Positions 53,777-60,822 of a stretch of 64,000 bases of DNA are shown piece after piece. The notes below the pieces were generated by a model, which saw only the letters and a list, made by a program, of their open reading frames with translations, did no database searches and was not told where the DNA came from. Source of the stretch: an uncultured Eubacteriales bacterium (lineage in GTDB: Bacteria > Bacillota > Clostridia > Oscillospirales > Oscillospiraceae); the NCBI GenBank assembly GCA_900546615.1, contig URDJ01000006.1, positions 17,944 to 81,943 on the forward strand, in the 5' to 3' direction. Both the position numbers and the translations under genes were made by a program. The first letter of the stretch is position 1, and every line of letters begins with the position of its first letter.

Positions 53777-54157
53777 TTAAAAGATGCTGCCCAGAGTGAC
53801 GCGTTCCATCGTGTAGAGGCTTGACAAATGCGCCAACAGCTTTTCATAGGAGCCGGCGGAGCTCTCCGCATCCTCGGAGCGGACGTCGCTCATAAGCTCA
53901 AAGAATGCGTCCGTCGTGCTGTCTATCTCCGAGTGCCGGATGAAAATGTGAGTATAGCCATCGGCGGCCAGCCAGGCGTCCGAGGCTTTCTCAAGCTCCT
54001 CCTCTGCCAGATCGAAGCGCCCGGATTCGCAGTACGCGCGGGACAGCTCCAGCAACTCCGTCAGTTCAGCGGTGAAGTTTTTGAGGTGATTCAGATTTAT
54101 CCAGCTGCCGACGGCGAGCAGGAGCAGCACGGCGACAGCGGCGATCTCTCGTTTCAT
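53777..54157 (-). CDS. DUF4363 family protein
   Basis: A 126-residue protein with one N-terminal TM helix (IAAVAVLLLLAVGSWI, residues 4-19) and an extracellular helical region (ELTELLELSRAYCESGRFDLAEEELEKASDAWLAADGYTHIFIRHSEIDST). It matches the DUF4363 pattern in length and in the position of the W-HIFIRH motif. It overlaps the DUF421 gene by 4 nt; DUF421-DUF4363 pairs recur in Clostridia and probably form one membrane complex of unknown function. Confidence 0.82.
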   Translation of the reverse strand: MKREIAAVAVLLLLAVGSWINLNHLKNFTAELTELLELSRAYCESGRFDLAEEELEKASDAWLAADGYTHIFIRHSEIDSTTDAFFELMSDVRSEDAESSAGSYEKLLAHLSSLYTMERVTLGSIF

Positions 54158-54834
54158 TTGACGGCCTCCTTCGGCAGATAGTATATGCCGCCGGCGTCGT
54201 CGAGCAGCAGGAGATACACGTCCGCGAAGGAGGACGCGCCGCGCTTTTTGAGTTCACGGCGGAGCCAGCCCTCGTCACGGCCGGAGAGGCGGAGGTTCTC
54301 GCGCATGAGCTTGCCGTCGTTTATGATTATGACGGGATAGCCCGTGTCGCGGGCGGTGAGGCCCATGTCGCGCAGAGTGACCGGGCGGAACTCGGGGTAG
54401 AGTATGACGGAAAGTGTACCGTCGGTCTCGAGCACGGCGTACTCGACCTGCGAAGCGTCCGTTATGTTCTGGGCGCGCAGTTCCTCATAGAGTTCCTCCA
54501 GATTAAGGCGGCAGCGGCGCATCTCGCTCTGGTCGATTTTGCCGCGGCGGATGAGAAAGCACGGACGGCCGAAAAGCAGTGTCCGTAGTCCGGCGTGACG
54601 AAGTGCGGCGCCGGAGATGATGAGTTCGCAGCACGAGAGCACGACAATGGGCAATAGCCCGTTCATGAGCGGTATGCCGATGTCCTGTAAAGGATGGGCT
54701 GCGAGATCCGCGATAAGCACGGCGATAGCCAGCTCGGGCAGTTCCAGTTCGCTGAGCTGGCGTTTTCCCATGAGGCGCATTGAGATTACAAGTGCGAAAT
54801 ATACGACGAGCGTTCGGATAATAATTATAGCCAA
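54154..54834 (-). CDS. DUF421/YetF-family membrane protein
   Basis: A 226-residue protein with three N-terminal TM helices (IIIRTLVVYFALVISMRLMGKRQLSELELPELAIAVLIADLAAHPLQD; LLPIVVLSCCELIISG) and two cytosolic YetF-type domains (GRPCFLIRRGKIDQSEMRRCRLNLEELYEELRAQNI; YPVIIINDGKLMRENL). Paralogues in Bacillus are linked to spore germination and envelope properties. The start is TTG with GGGGAG 7 nt upstream. It is divergent from guaA. Confidence 0.9.
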   Translation of the reverse strand: MAIIIIRTLVVYFALVISMRLMGKRQLSELELPELAIAVLIADLAAHPLQDIGIPLMNGLLPIVVLSCCELIISGAALRHAGLRTLLFGRPCFLIRRGKIDQSEMRRCRLNLEELYEELRAQNITDASQVEYAVLETDGTLSVILYPEFRPVTLRDMGLTARDTGYPVIIINDGKLMRENLRLSGRDEGWLRRELKKRGASSFADVYLLLLDDAGGIYYLPKEAVK

Positions 54835-54884
54835 GCAATCACTCCCCGCATATATTTTTACCTGTATTGGAGGCTGTTATAAGT

Positions 54885-55862
54885 ATGGAAGGGAACAAAA
54901 GGCCGGAGATGGAGCGAATCACGACGCCTGAGCTGGCGGAAAAGTTCATCGCGGAGCAGGTAGAGGCACTGCGCGCGCAGATAGGCGAGGGCAAGGTGCT
55001 GCTCGCACTGTCTGGCGGAGTGGACTCGTCGGTGGTGGCGGCGCTGCTCATCAAGGCGGTGGGCAAGCAGCTCGAGTGCGTGCACGTGAACCACGGACTG
55101 ATGCGCAAGGGCGAGAGCGAGCAGGTCATCGAGGTGTTCAGGAACCAGCTCGGCGCGAATTTGACGTATGTGGACGCGGTGGACCGTTTTTTGGACAAGC
55201 TGGCGGGCGTTGCCGATCCTGAGACTAAGCGCAAGGTTATCGGCGCGGAGTTCATCCGGGTGTTCGAGGAGGAGGCCCGCAAGCTCGAGGGCATAGGCTT
55301 TTTGGCCCAGGGGACGATATACCCGGATATCATTGAGTCCGGCCCGGTAAAGAGCCACCACAACGTAGGCGGCCTGCCGGAGGACCTGCAGTTTGAGCTG
55401 GTAGAGCCGGTGAAGTTCCTGTTCAAGGACGAGGTGCGCGTGGTCGGCAAGGCGCTGGGCCTGCCTGACAATATGGTGTACCGCCAGCCCTTCCCGGGCC
55501 CTGGCCTGGGCGTGAGGTGCGTGGGAGCCATCACCCGCGACCGCCTCGAGGCTGTCCGCGAGAGCGACGCTATCCTGCGCGAGGAGTTTGCGAATGCGGG
55601 CCTCGACAAGACCGTGTGGCAGTATTTCACGGTGGTGCCGCCGATAACCAGTACCGGTGTGCGCGACGGCAAGCGCGTAGACGCCTGGCCGGTGGTCATC
55701 CGTGCCGTGAACACGGTAGATGCCATGACGGCAACAGTAGCCACCCCTGACTGGCCGCTGATGCAAAAAATAACAGACCGCATCCTGGCAGAGGTACCCA
55801 ACGTAAACCGAGTCCTCTACGACATGAGTCCCAAGCCCCCCGCAACAATCGAGTGGGAATGA
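54885..55862 (+). CDS. guaA: GMP synthase ATP-pyrophosphatase subunit (no glutaminase domain)
   Basis: Adenylates XMP and aminates it to GMP. The 325-residue chain begins directly with the ATP-PPase region: KVLLALSGGVDSSVVAALL near 42 (P-loop SGGVDSS), VHVNHGLMRKGE, QGTIYPDIIES near 145, and the dimerisation domain RQPFPGPGLGVRCVGAITRD and MTATVATPDWP. The N-terminal glutamine amidotransferase domain of the normal 510-residue GuaA is absent and no such gene is adjacent, so ammonia must come from a separate subunit or from solution. The ATG at 54885 has GGAGG upstream. Its last 130 bases show a different codon choice and form the attachment site of the mobile element. Confidence 0.93.
   Translation: MEGNKRPEMERITTPELAEKFIAEQVEALRAQIGEGKVLLALSGGVDSSVVAALLIKAVGKQLECVHVNHGLMRKGESEQVIEVFRNQLGANLTYVDAVDRFLDKLAGVADPETKRKVIGAEFIRVFEEEARKLEGIGFLAQGTIYPDIIESGPVKSHHNVGGLPEDLQFELVEPVKFLFKDEVRVVGKALGLPDNMVYRQPFPGPGLGVRCVGAITRDRLEAVRESDAILREEFANAGLDKTVWQYFTVVPPITSTGVRDGKRVDAWPVVIRAVNTVDAMTATVATPDWPLMQKITDRILAEVPNVNRVLYDMSPKPPATIEWE
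55840..55862 (+). mobile_element. Left attachment site at the 3' end of guaA
   Basis: The last codons of guaA (ATCGAGTGGGAATGA) are the recognised target of a class of tyrosine integrases that insert islands into guaA. An integrase and foreign genes begin just downstream. The second copy expected at the other end is not present up to position 64000. The exact core cannot be fixed without it. Confidence 0.6.
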
Positions 55863-55961
55863 TTTCGGGAGCCCGGAAAAGCCTGATATGACTGGGTTTT
55901 TGAGGGGTTAAGGCCCTCCGTGGCAACGATTTGGCAACAGTTTTCATTATTCCGAAGATTA

Positions 55962-55999
55962 AGAGCTACCTGATTTGCGAAAGTCAGGTAGCTCTTTTT
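55962..55999 (+). terminator. Terminator at the left edge of the mobile element
   Basis: AAGAGCTACCTGA (55961-55973) pairs with TCAGGTAGCTCTT (55984-55996), followed by TTTTG. It ends guaA transcription on the plus strand and, with its A-rich flank, may also stop the leftward membrane-protein transcript at 56022. Confidence 0.88.
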
Positions 56000-56021
56000 T
56001 GTTTGTATGCAAATTTGAGTT

Positions 56022-56852
56022 TTACTGAATGCGATCTCGGCCTTTATAAATCCGTCCTCTGTGAGTTGAAGGTATCTGCTGCTTTATATTTTCAATTTCA
56101 AGAATATATTGCTTTTTCTCATCTTCAGGTAACTCCTCAAGTTGTCCTACAGGGTTACGCTCCGCAAGTATCGCCAATGTTTCATAAAGTTGTATAAACT
56201 CTTTATAATTCTTGTGCAAAGAACCAAACGCAGTGTTGCAGAAAAAAGAATCACCGGAAGCATTATAAATCTCAAATAAATTCTGGGTTAATCCATTTAG
56301 TTTTAGTCTCGTAAGCAACACGGCAATTTCTTCGTTGCATTGAAGCAATATCGGTGCATTAAGGCAATCTTGTAAATCTTGTGCTAAATCTGAATAAGCT
56401 TCCCTAAAGGCCTCATTCAAATTAATAAAGGATCGATTTGTATATCCTTCACTAGGGTCGGTATAGTACACCGTTCCATTAGGATATTGGATTGTATCAT
56501 CATCGTTAATGGTTGCAAAACTTCTGAGCTGAGGAAAAAAGAGATTAATTGTTGAAAATGTCTTTTGTAAATACGGCTGTAAAATGGTTAAAGCTTTTTC
56601 TTCTTTATCCTTTTGGCGTTTTATATCATACACCCGCATAATCCAAGCAATAAAAAACGCAGATGCTAAGCTAGCAAATATGCCGCACATACCAAGAATG
56701 AAACCATGTTTCGCTGTACCAACATCATGTGTAAAGCAAAGTATAAAGAGAATTATGAAAATTTCTGTTGTCACTGTTGTTGCTGTGGCAAGAAACTTAT
56801 TCATTCTATCACAAACAGTAACGATGAACTTCGTCCTTTTATTTTTCGACAT
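56022..56852 (-). CDS. Hypothetical membrane protein, mobile-element cargo
   Basis: A 276-residue protein of AT-rich composition, unlike the host genes. Two TM helices near the N-terminus (VTTEIFIILFILCF at 28-41 and GFILGMCGIFASLASAFFIAWIM at 49-71) are followed by about 200 cytosolic residues rich in helix, with no motif I recognise. Its ATG shares one base with the stop of the upstream XRE gene, so the two are coupled. Repressor-linked membrane proteins on such elements can be immunity or defence factors, but no evidence here decides. Confidence 0.75.
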   Translation of the reverse strand: MSKNKRTKFIVTVCDRMNKFLATATTVTTEIFIILFILCFTHDVGTAKHGFILGMCGIFASLASAFFIAWIMRVYDIKRQKDKEEKALTILQPYLQKTFSTINLFFPQLRSFATINDDDTIQYPNGTVYYTDPSEGYTNRSFINLNEAFREAYSDLAQDLQDCLNAPILLQCNEEIAVLLTRLKLNGLTQNLFEIYNASGDSFFCNTAFGSLHKNYKEFIQLYETLAILAERNPVGQLEELPEDEKKQYILEIENIKQQIPSTHRGRIYKGRDRIQ

Positions 56853-57385
56853 TAGAGTTTATCCCTCTGTTCTGTTTTAAAATCCCCAAATAGCATATCG
56901 CTCAGCCCCTGCGACATGACGCCAGCCCATTTTTGTGTCGTGTCCTGCTGCGGGTAGTGGTCGCGCCATGAATCGTACTGCTCCTGCGTTATCTCACCGG
57001 ACTTGAGCTTTTCAGCCTGCTCTGCCCACGCGCAGAGCATCTCGTGCAGACGGTCAGCATCTTTTCCCGCGCGCGGGTCTACGCGAAGCGTGATGTCGCC
57101 GGCGTCGTTTGAAATCCGCAGACCGTACAAGTCCTCAAGCGTGAACAAAGTGTGCATCAGGCCGACATAGGAGTCAATGTCCGGCACGGACAGTGCCAGC
57201 GGCGAGACGTCGAGTACTTCGGCCAGTGCCTTGGTCAATTCGGCTTTCGGCGAGCGCGTCCCGGACTCGTACTGCGCGAGCCGCACGTCTGCGGATTTCT
57301 CCGGGAAACCCACCGCCGTGCCGAGGTACTTCTGCGTCATGCCGCGCTTATTGCGGAAATAGCGTATGCGCTCGCCTATCGCCAT
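56852..57385 (-). CDS. XRE-family repressor of the mobile element
   Basis: A 177-residue regulator. The HTH is at residues 3-62 (IGERIRYFRNKRGMTQKYLGTAVGFPEKSADVRLAQYESGTRSPK). The C-terminal part (YVGLMHTLFTLEDLYGLRISNDAGDITLRVDP, then EQAEKLKSGEITQEQYDSWRDHYPQQD) is typical of clostridial element regulators. The ATG at 57385 has AGGAG 8 nt upstream; an in-frame TTG 18 nt earlier is rejected. It is divergent from the xis-int genes across two identical operator-like sites and is the likely master repressor. Confidence 0.88.
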   Translation of the reverse strand: MAIGERIRYFRNKRGMTQKYLGTAVGFPEKSADVRLAQYESGTRSPKAELTKALAEVLDVSPLALSVPDIDSYVGLMHTLFTLEDLYGLRISNDAGDITLRVDPRAGKDADRLHEMLCAWAEQAEKLKSGEITQEQYDSWRDHYPQQDTTQKWAGVMSQGLSDMLFGDFKTEQRDKL

Positions 57386-57420
57386 GTCAATCGCTCCTGT
57401 CAAAAGGTTTCTTCACAGCT

Positions 57421-57513
57421 AATATAGCATATATGTTTAAGGATGTCAAGAAAAACTTAAAATAATTTGTTTAGTATTATCCTCTTGACTTAAACATATA
57501 TGTGTAGTACAAT
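57421..57513. promoter_or_regulatory. Mirror-image divergent promoters with shared operator
   Basis: Leftward promoter: TTGACA (57449-57444), 17 bp, TATATT (57426-57421). Rightward promoter: TTGACT (57485-57490), 17 bp, TACAAT (57508-57513). The spacer of each holds the same 14-bp word in promoter orientation, CTTAAACATATATG, at 57441-57428 (minus) and 57489-57502 (plus). Each contains an ATATAT palindrome. This fits a single repressor binding both promoters. Confidence 0.85.
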
Positions 57514-57522
57514 GAGCGCAAA

Positions 57523-57542
57523 GCTAAGCAATAATGCTTAGC
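57523..57542. repeat. Perfect inverted repeat in the xis leader
   Basis: GCTAAGCA-ATAA-TGCTTAGC, an 8-bp stem starting 10 bp after the rightward -10 box, so at the very 5' end of the xis-int transcript. It may be an operator or an mRNA-stabilising hairpin. Confidence 0.55.
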
Positions 57543-57615
57543 GAGGCATAATAGATAATCGCCCGGGCAAATCGGAGGCGACAAGAAAGTATCCGACACG
57601 AAATAAGGGGATATT

Positions 57616-57654
57616 ATGCCAAAATCAAATTCAAAGGAGGAGAAGATTATTTGA
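57616..57654 (+). CDS. Leader ORF (12 codons) overlapping the excisionase start
   Basis: ATG with AAGGGG 6 nt upstream, encoding MPKSNSKEEKII, ending in TGA that overlaps the TTG start of the next gene (TTGA). The ribosome site of the next gene (AAAGGAGGAG) is inside this frame. It would allow translational coupling of the excisionase-like protein. Confidence 0.5.
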   Translation: MPKSNSKEEKII

Positions 57655-57848
57655 ACGAACACAGCTTTATGAGAGTGGACGATGTGGCTCGGGAGCTGGG
57701 CGTGTCCAAGTCCTACGCTTACAAGCTTATCCAGCGGCTGAACGCCGAGCTGCGCGAGAAAGGTTATCTGACCATCTCGGGCAGGGTGAGCAGGAAGTAT
57801 TTCACGGAAAAGCTCTGCTACGGCCAAACGGAAAGGAGGGAGGCCTGA
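57651..57848 (+). CDS. Excisionase-like small helix-turn-helix protein
   Basis: A 65-residue protein with an N-terminal MerR/excisionase-type HTH (MRVDDVARELGVSKSYAYKLIQRLNAELREKGYLTISGRVSRKYF). Proteins of this type precede integrase genes in many clostridial elements and are thought to direct excision. The TTG start has AGGAGG 10 nt upstream; an internal ATG 18 nt later is an alternative. Its stop shares one base with the integrase ATG (TGATG). Confidence 0.85.
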   Translation: MNEHSFMRVDDVARELGVSKSYAYKLIQRLNAELREKGYLTISGRVSRKYFTEKLCYGQTERREA

Positions 57849-58921
57849 TGGCGGTCTATAAGGAGGAAAAGACCAACACCTGGCGGGCGGTCTACCGCTA
57901 TACCGACTGGAACGGTGAGCGCAAGCAGACCCAGAAGCGTGGCTTCAAGACCAAACGGGAGGCCCAGGCCTGGGAGCGGGAGCAGCTTAACAAGAAAACT
58001 GCAGACTTGGACATGAAGTTCAAGAGCTTTGTAGAGCTTTATACGGAAGACGTTAAAACCCGTCTCAAGGAGAATACATGGGCGACTAAGGAGCACATAA
58101 TCCGCACTAAGCTCATCCCGTACTTTGGAAATTTGAAGATGTGCCGGATTACGCCGCAGCAGGTTATTTCATGGCAAAATGAGATGCTGAACCATAAGGA
58201 CGAGAACGGAAAGCCTTATTCACCGGTCTATCTCAAGACCGTCCACAACCAACTAAGCGCAATATTCAATCATGCGGTGAAGTATTACAATCTGCGCGAG
58301 AACCCATGTAAGAAGGCTGGCAGCATGGGCAAGAAGAAAAACCGGGAGATGGAGTTCTGGACAAAGGAAGAATACCTGAAGTTTGCCGAGGCCATGATGG
58401 ACAAGCCGCTTTCGTTCTATGCGTTCGAGATGCTTTACTGGTGCGGCATCCGCGAGGGCGAGTTGTTGGCTCTGACGCCTGCGGATTTTGATTTTGAGAG
58501 GCGTACAGTTACTATCAATAAGTCATATCAAAGGTTGAATGGTCAGGACATCATCACGTCGCCGAAAACGGAAAAGAGCAACCGAATAATTACAATGCCG
58601 AAATTTCTGAGCGACGAAATTCAGGATTATCTGAAAATGCTCTATGGTATTGGAGACGGTGACCGGATGTTTACGGTGACCAAGAACTATCTGTACCGGG
58701 AAATGGAGCGTGGCGCCAGGGAAGCCGGAGTGAAGCGTATCAGGGTGCATGACCTCAGACACAGCCATGTATCGCTGCTCATAGACATGGGCTTCTCGGC
58801 CACAGCCATAGCAGACCGCGTGGGACACGAGAGTATCGAAATCACATACAACTATGCCCACCTGTTTCCCTCGAAGCAGACAGAGATGGCAGACAAGCTT
58901 GATATGGAAAGGAGCGCGTAA
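57848..58921 (+). CDS. int: Tyrosine recombinase (integrase)
   Basis: A 357-residue site-specific recombinase. Residues 1-60 are an AP2-like arm-binding domain (KTNTWRAVYRYTDWNGERKQTQKRGFKTKREAQAWE), 65-155 the SAM-like core-binding domain, and 165-357 the catalytic domain with Arg in CGIREGELLAL, Lys in SPKTEKSNR, HDLRHSH, the His in VGHESIEITYNYAH and the Tyr in the TYNY segment. All six catalytic positions appear intact. It is of the Tn916/ICE-type subfamily and should act on the guaA 3' end. Confidence 0.95.
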   Translation: MAVYKEEKTNTWRAVYRYTDWNGERKQTQKRGFKTKREAQAWEREQLNKKTADLDMKFKSFVELYTEDVKTRLKENTWATKEHIIRTKLIPYFGNLKMCRITPQQVISWQNEMLNHKDENGKPYSPVYLKTVHNQLSAIFNHAVKYYNLRENPCKKAGSMGKKKNREMEFWTKEEYLKFAEAMMDKPLSFYAFEMLYWCGIREGELLALTPADFDFERRTVTINKSYQRLNGQDIITSPKTEKSNRIITMPKFLSDEIQDYLKMLYGIGDGDRMFTVTKNYLYREMERGAREAGVKRIRVHDLRHSHVSLLIDMGFSATAIADRVGHESIEITYNYAHLFPSKQTEMADKLDMERSA

Positions 58922-58923
58922 CA

Positions 58924-59253
58924 GTGTCTGCAAAGAATCGAGACGAGCACAACCGCTGGAGGAACAAGACCATAGCATTCAGGATGTCGCCGGAGGAGGC
59001 CGCGCAGCTCGACACCGCAGTGCGGCTCTCGGGGCTTACAAAGCAGGATTACATCACGAAAAAGCTGCTTGACCGGGAAGTAATCGTGCAGCCCAGCCCG
59101 CGCGTCTATAAAGCTCTGCGGGGCAAGCTCTCCGAAGTGCTTGACGAGCTGAAAAGAATTGACGATGTGCAGCCGGTCAATGACGGGCTGCTCGAAACCA
59201 TAAATCTTATTGCCAAAATCCTGAATGGCCTGAAAGGAGAGAGCGCCGATTGA
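58924..59253 (+). CDS. Ribbon-helix-helix relaxosome (MobC-like) protein
   Basis: A 109-residue protein. RNKTIAFRMSPEEAAQLDTAVRLSGLTKQDYITKKLL (residues 13-49) is a ribbon-helix-helix DNA-binding fold as in MobC/plasmid mobilization proteins, followed by a coiled-coil-like tail. It starts with GTG three bases after the integrase stop, with AAAGGAG upstream. It probably binds near the oriT and helps the relaxase open it. Confidence 0.82.
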   Translation: MSAKNRDEHNRWRNKTIAFRMSPEEAAQLDTAVRLSGLTKQDYITKKLLDREVIVQPSPRVYKALRGKLSEVLDELKRIDDVQPVNDGLLETINLIAKILNGLKGESAD

Positions 59254-60386
59254 ATCCTGATACAAAAGAAAAGACTGCCCGAAACACACCTGTTGGCGCA
59301 GATGTGAGGCAGCCTAATCCAAAACAATCTACTGAAAGTATAACCGATTTGGCCTCGGAAAGCAACGAAAACTTTGACGAGCTGAAAAAGAAACTGCGGC
59401 GTATGCAAGACCCGGCGTATCTGCCCACGGTGACAATGACAGAGCTGTACGACACGGTCTATGAGAGCAGGCCGCCCGTAATTGACGGTCTGTTCCAAAA
59501 CGGAACGTACATATTCGCAGGCGCGCCCAAGGTCGGCAAGTCGTTCCTGATGGCGCAGCTCGCGTACCACGTTGCGACGGGCAAGCCGCTGTGGGGCTAC
59601 GAGGTGCATCAGGGAACGGTGTTATATCTCGCGCTTGAGGATGACCACGAACGTCTGCAAAAGCGGATGTACCGGATGTTCGGCGTGGAGGATGTGGGGA
59701 ATCTGCACTTCGCCATCAACGCCAAACAGCTCGGCAATGGTCTGGACGCCCAGCTGGAAAAGTTTGTGCGCGAGCACCCGGATACGCGGCTAATCATCAT
59801 TGACACGCTGCAAAAGGTGCGCGAGCTGAGCGGCGATGCGTACAGCTACCGCGACGATTACCAGATTATCGGGCAGCTAAAACAGTTCGCGGACAAGTTT
59901 AAACTGTGTATGCTCGTTGTCCACCACACGCGCAAGTCTCCCGCGAACGATGAGTTTGACCGCATCTCTGGCACGACTGGCATCCACGGCTGCGCCGACG
60001 GCGCATTCGTGCTGAGCAAGGAGAAGCGCACGGACTCTGCTGCGACGCTGAGTATTTCGGGCCGTGACCAGCCAGACCAGTGCATACATCTCGTGCGTGA
60101 TGAGGAGACGCTGCAATGGAATTTCGACCACGCGGACACGGAGCCGTACAGGGAGCCGCCCGACCCGTTGCTGGAGCGCGTGGCGGCACTTATAACGGAG
60201 GATTGCCCGACGTGGCAGGGCAGTGCGACGGAGCTGATTACGGCTACGGGCTGCGAAATCCAACCCAACGCATTGACTAAGCGACTCAACGTGAACGCCT
60301 CCAAACTGCTCTGCGACTACCAGATTCGCTACACCAACGCGCACACCAAAACCGGCAGCCGAATAACGTTGACGCTGCAAAGGTGA
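59250..60386 (+). CDS. RepA-like AAA/RecA-fold ATPase
   Basis: A 378-residue protein with a RecA/DnaB-type core resembling the hexameric RepA helicase of mobilizable plasmids: Walker A FAGAPKVGKSFLMAQLAYHVA near 90, LYLALEDDHERLQKRM, Walker B LIIIDTLQKVRELSG near 178 and the sensor VVHHTRKS near 220 followed by ISGTTGIHGCADGAFVL. The C-terminal 80 residues form a winged-helix-like segment. It starts with TTG overlapping the previous stop. Its own stop is inside the first of the 9-bp iterons, placing an origin candidate directly at its 3' end. Confidence 0.82.
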   Translation: MNPDTKEKTARNTPVGADVRQPNPKQSTESITDLASESNENFDELKKKLRRMQDPAYLPTVTMTELYDTVYESRPPVIDGLFQNGTYIFAGAPKVGKSFLMAQLAYHVATGKPLWGYEVHQGTVLYLALEDDHERLQKRMYRMFGVEDVGNLHFAINAKQLGNGLDAQLEKFVREHPDTRLIIIDTLQKVRELSGDAYSYRDDYQIIGQLKQFADKFKLCMLVVHHTRKSPANDEFDRISGTTGIHGCADGAFVLSKEKRTDSAATLSISGRDQPDQCIHLVRDEETLQWNFDHADTEPYREPPDPLLERVAALITEDCPTWQGSATELITATGCEIQPNALTKRLNVNASKLLCDYQIRYTNAHTKTGSRITLTLQR

Positions 60387-60465
60387 CGATGGTGACGGTG
60401 GTGACGGTGGTGACGATGAAATAAGGGGTGTTAAAACATCGTCACCATCATCACCCATCGTCACC
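60382..60465. repeat. Seven 9-bp iterons (four direct, three inverted), candidate replication origin
   Basis: Four tandem copies of GGTGACG(A/G)T at 60382-60390, 60391-60399, 60400-60408 and 60409-60417, then a 20-bp AT-richer spacer (AAATAAGGGGTGTTAAAAC), then three inverted copies AT(C)(G/A)TCACC at 60438-60446, 60447-60455 and 60457-60465. The two blocks can pair into a large hairpin. Such iterons next to a RepA-like helicase gene suggest an origin of replication. Confidence 0.72.
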
Positions 60466-60471
60466 GGGGGG

Positions 60472-60659
60472 CTCGCGAAACGCGAGGGGGTACGGCGAAA
60501 CGCAGTAGCCGTTGCCCTCTCGTCACACACCGGGGAGTCGTGCTTCACGACTCTCCTCATGGGGATGTACCATTTCAGTACACCCCGTCAAGCTTGGCAA
60601 AGGTGTAGCGAAACGCGACACCTCTGCGGCAAAGGTTACGCTGAAACGGCGTAGCCTTT
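60472..60659. repeat. Row of small hairpins, four with an AAA loop closed by GCG/CGC
   Basis: A 190-bp non-coding stretch built from consecutive hairpins. Four share a G-AAA-C apex: CTCGCG-AAA-CGCGAG (60472-60486), a bulged one at 60489-60510, AGGTGT-A-GCG-AAA-CGC-G-ACACCT (60601-60623), and AAAGG-TTACGC with GCGTAG-CCTTT (60631-60659). Between them are GAGTCGTG-CTT-CACGACTC (60535-60553) and GGGG-A-TGTAC with GTACA-CCCC (60561-60586). No reading frame of note crosses it. Confidence 0.75.
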
Positions 60660-60675
60660 TAGATGGATTCCGGCA

Positions 60676-60711
60676 ATGGCGCACTTCTATACATGGTCAT
60701 GTATGTGCGTG
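60676..60711 (-). other. Candidate origin of transfer (oriT), MobQ type
   Basis: Read on the minus strand: an inverted repeat TACATG-AC-CATGTA (60703-60690), three bases, then AAGTGCGCC (60686-60678). This is the order seen in RSF1010/pIP501-type oriTs, an inverted repeat followed by a nick core AAGTGCG|CCC. The nick would fall between 60680 and 60679. It lies upstream of a MobA/MobL relaxase gene of the matching family. Confidence 0.65.
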
Positions 60712-60715
60712 AAGC

Positions 60716-60746
60716 AGCCCGGATGCTCGAGCGTCCGGGCTATTTT
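60716..60746 (+). terminator. Terminator-like hairpin next to oriT
   Basis: Perfect 8-bp stem AGCCCGGA / TCCGGGCT with a loop that itself contains GCTCGAGC, followed by ATTTTGC. Confidence 0.6.
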
Positions 60747-60765
60747 GCGTCGCTGCGCTCTGGTC

Positions 60766-60795
60766 AAGGGCTATGCCCTTGCGCCGCTGTGCGGC
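60766..60795. repeat. Two further small hairpins before the DUF3847 gene
   Basis: AAGGGC-TAT-GCCCTT (60766-60780) and GCCGC-TGT-GCGGC (60783-60795), back to back, extending the hairpin row up to the ribosome site at 60808. Confidence 0.6.
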
Positions 60796-60822
60796 TAACC
60801 CAATTTCAAGGAGGTAATAACC

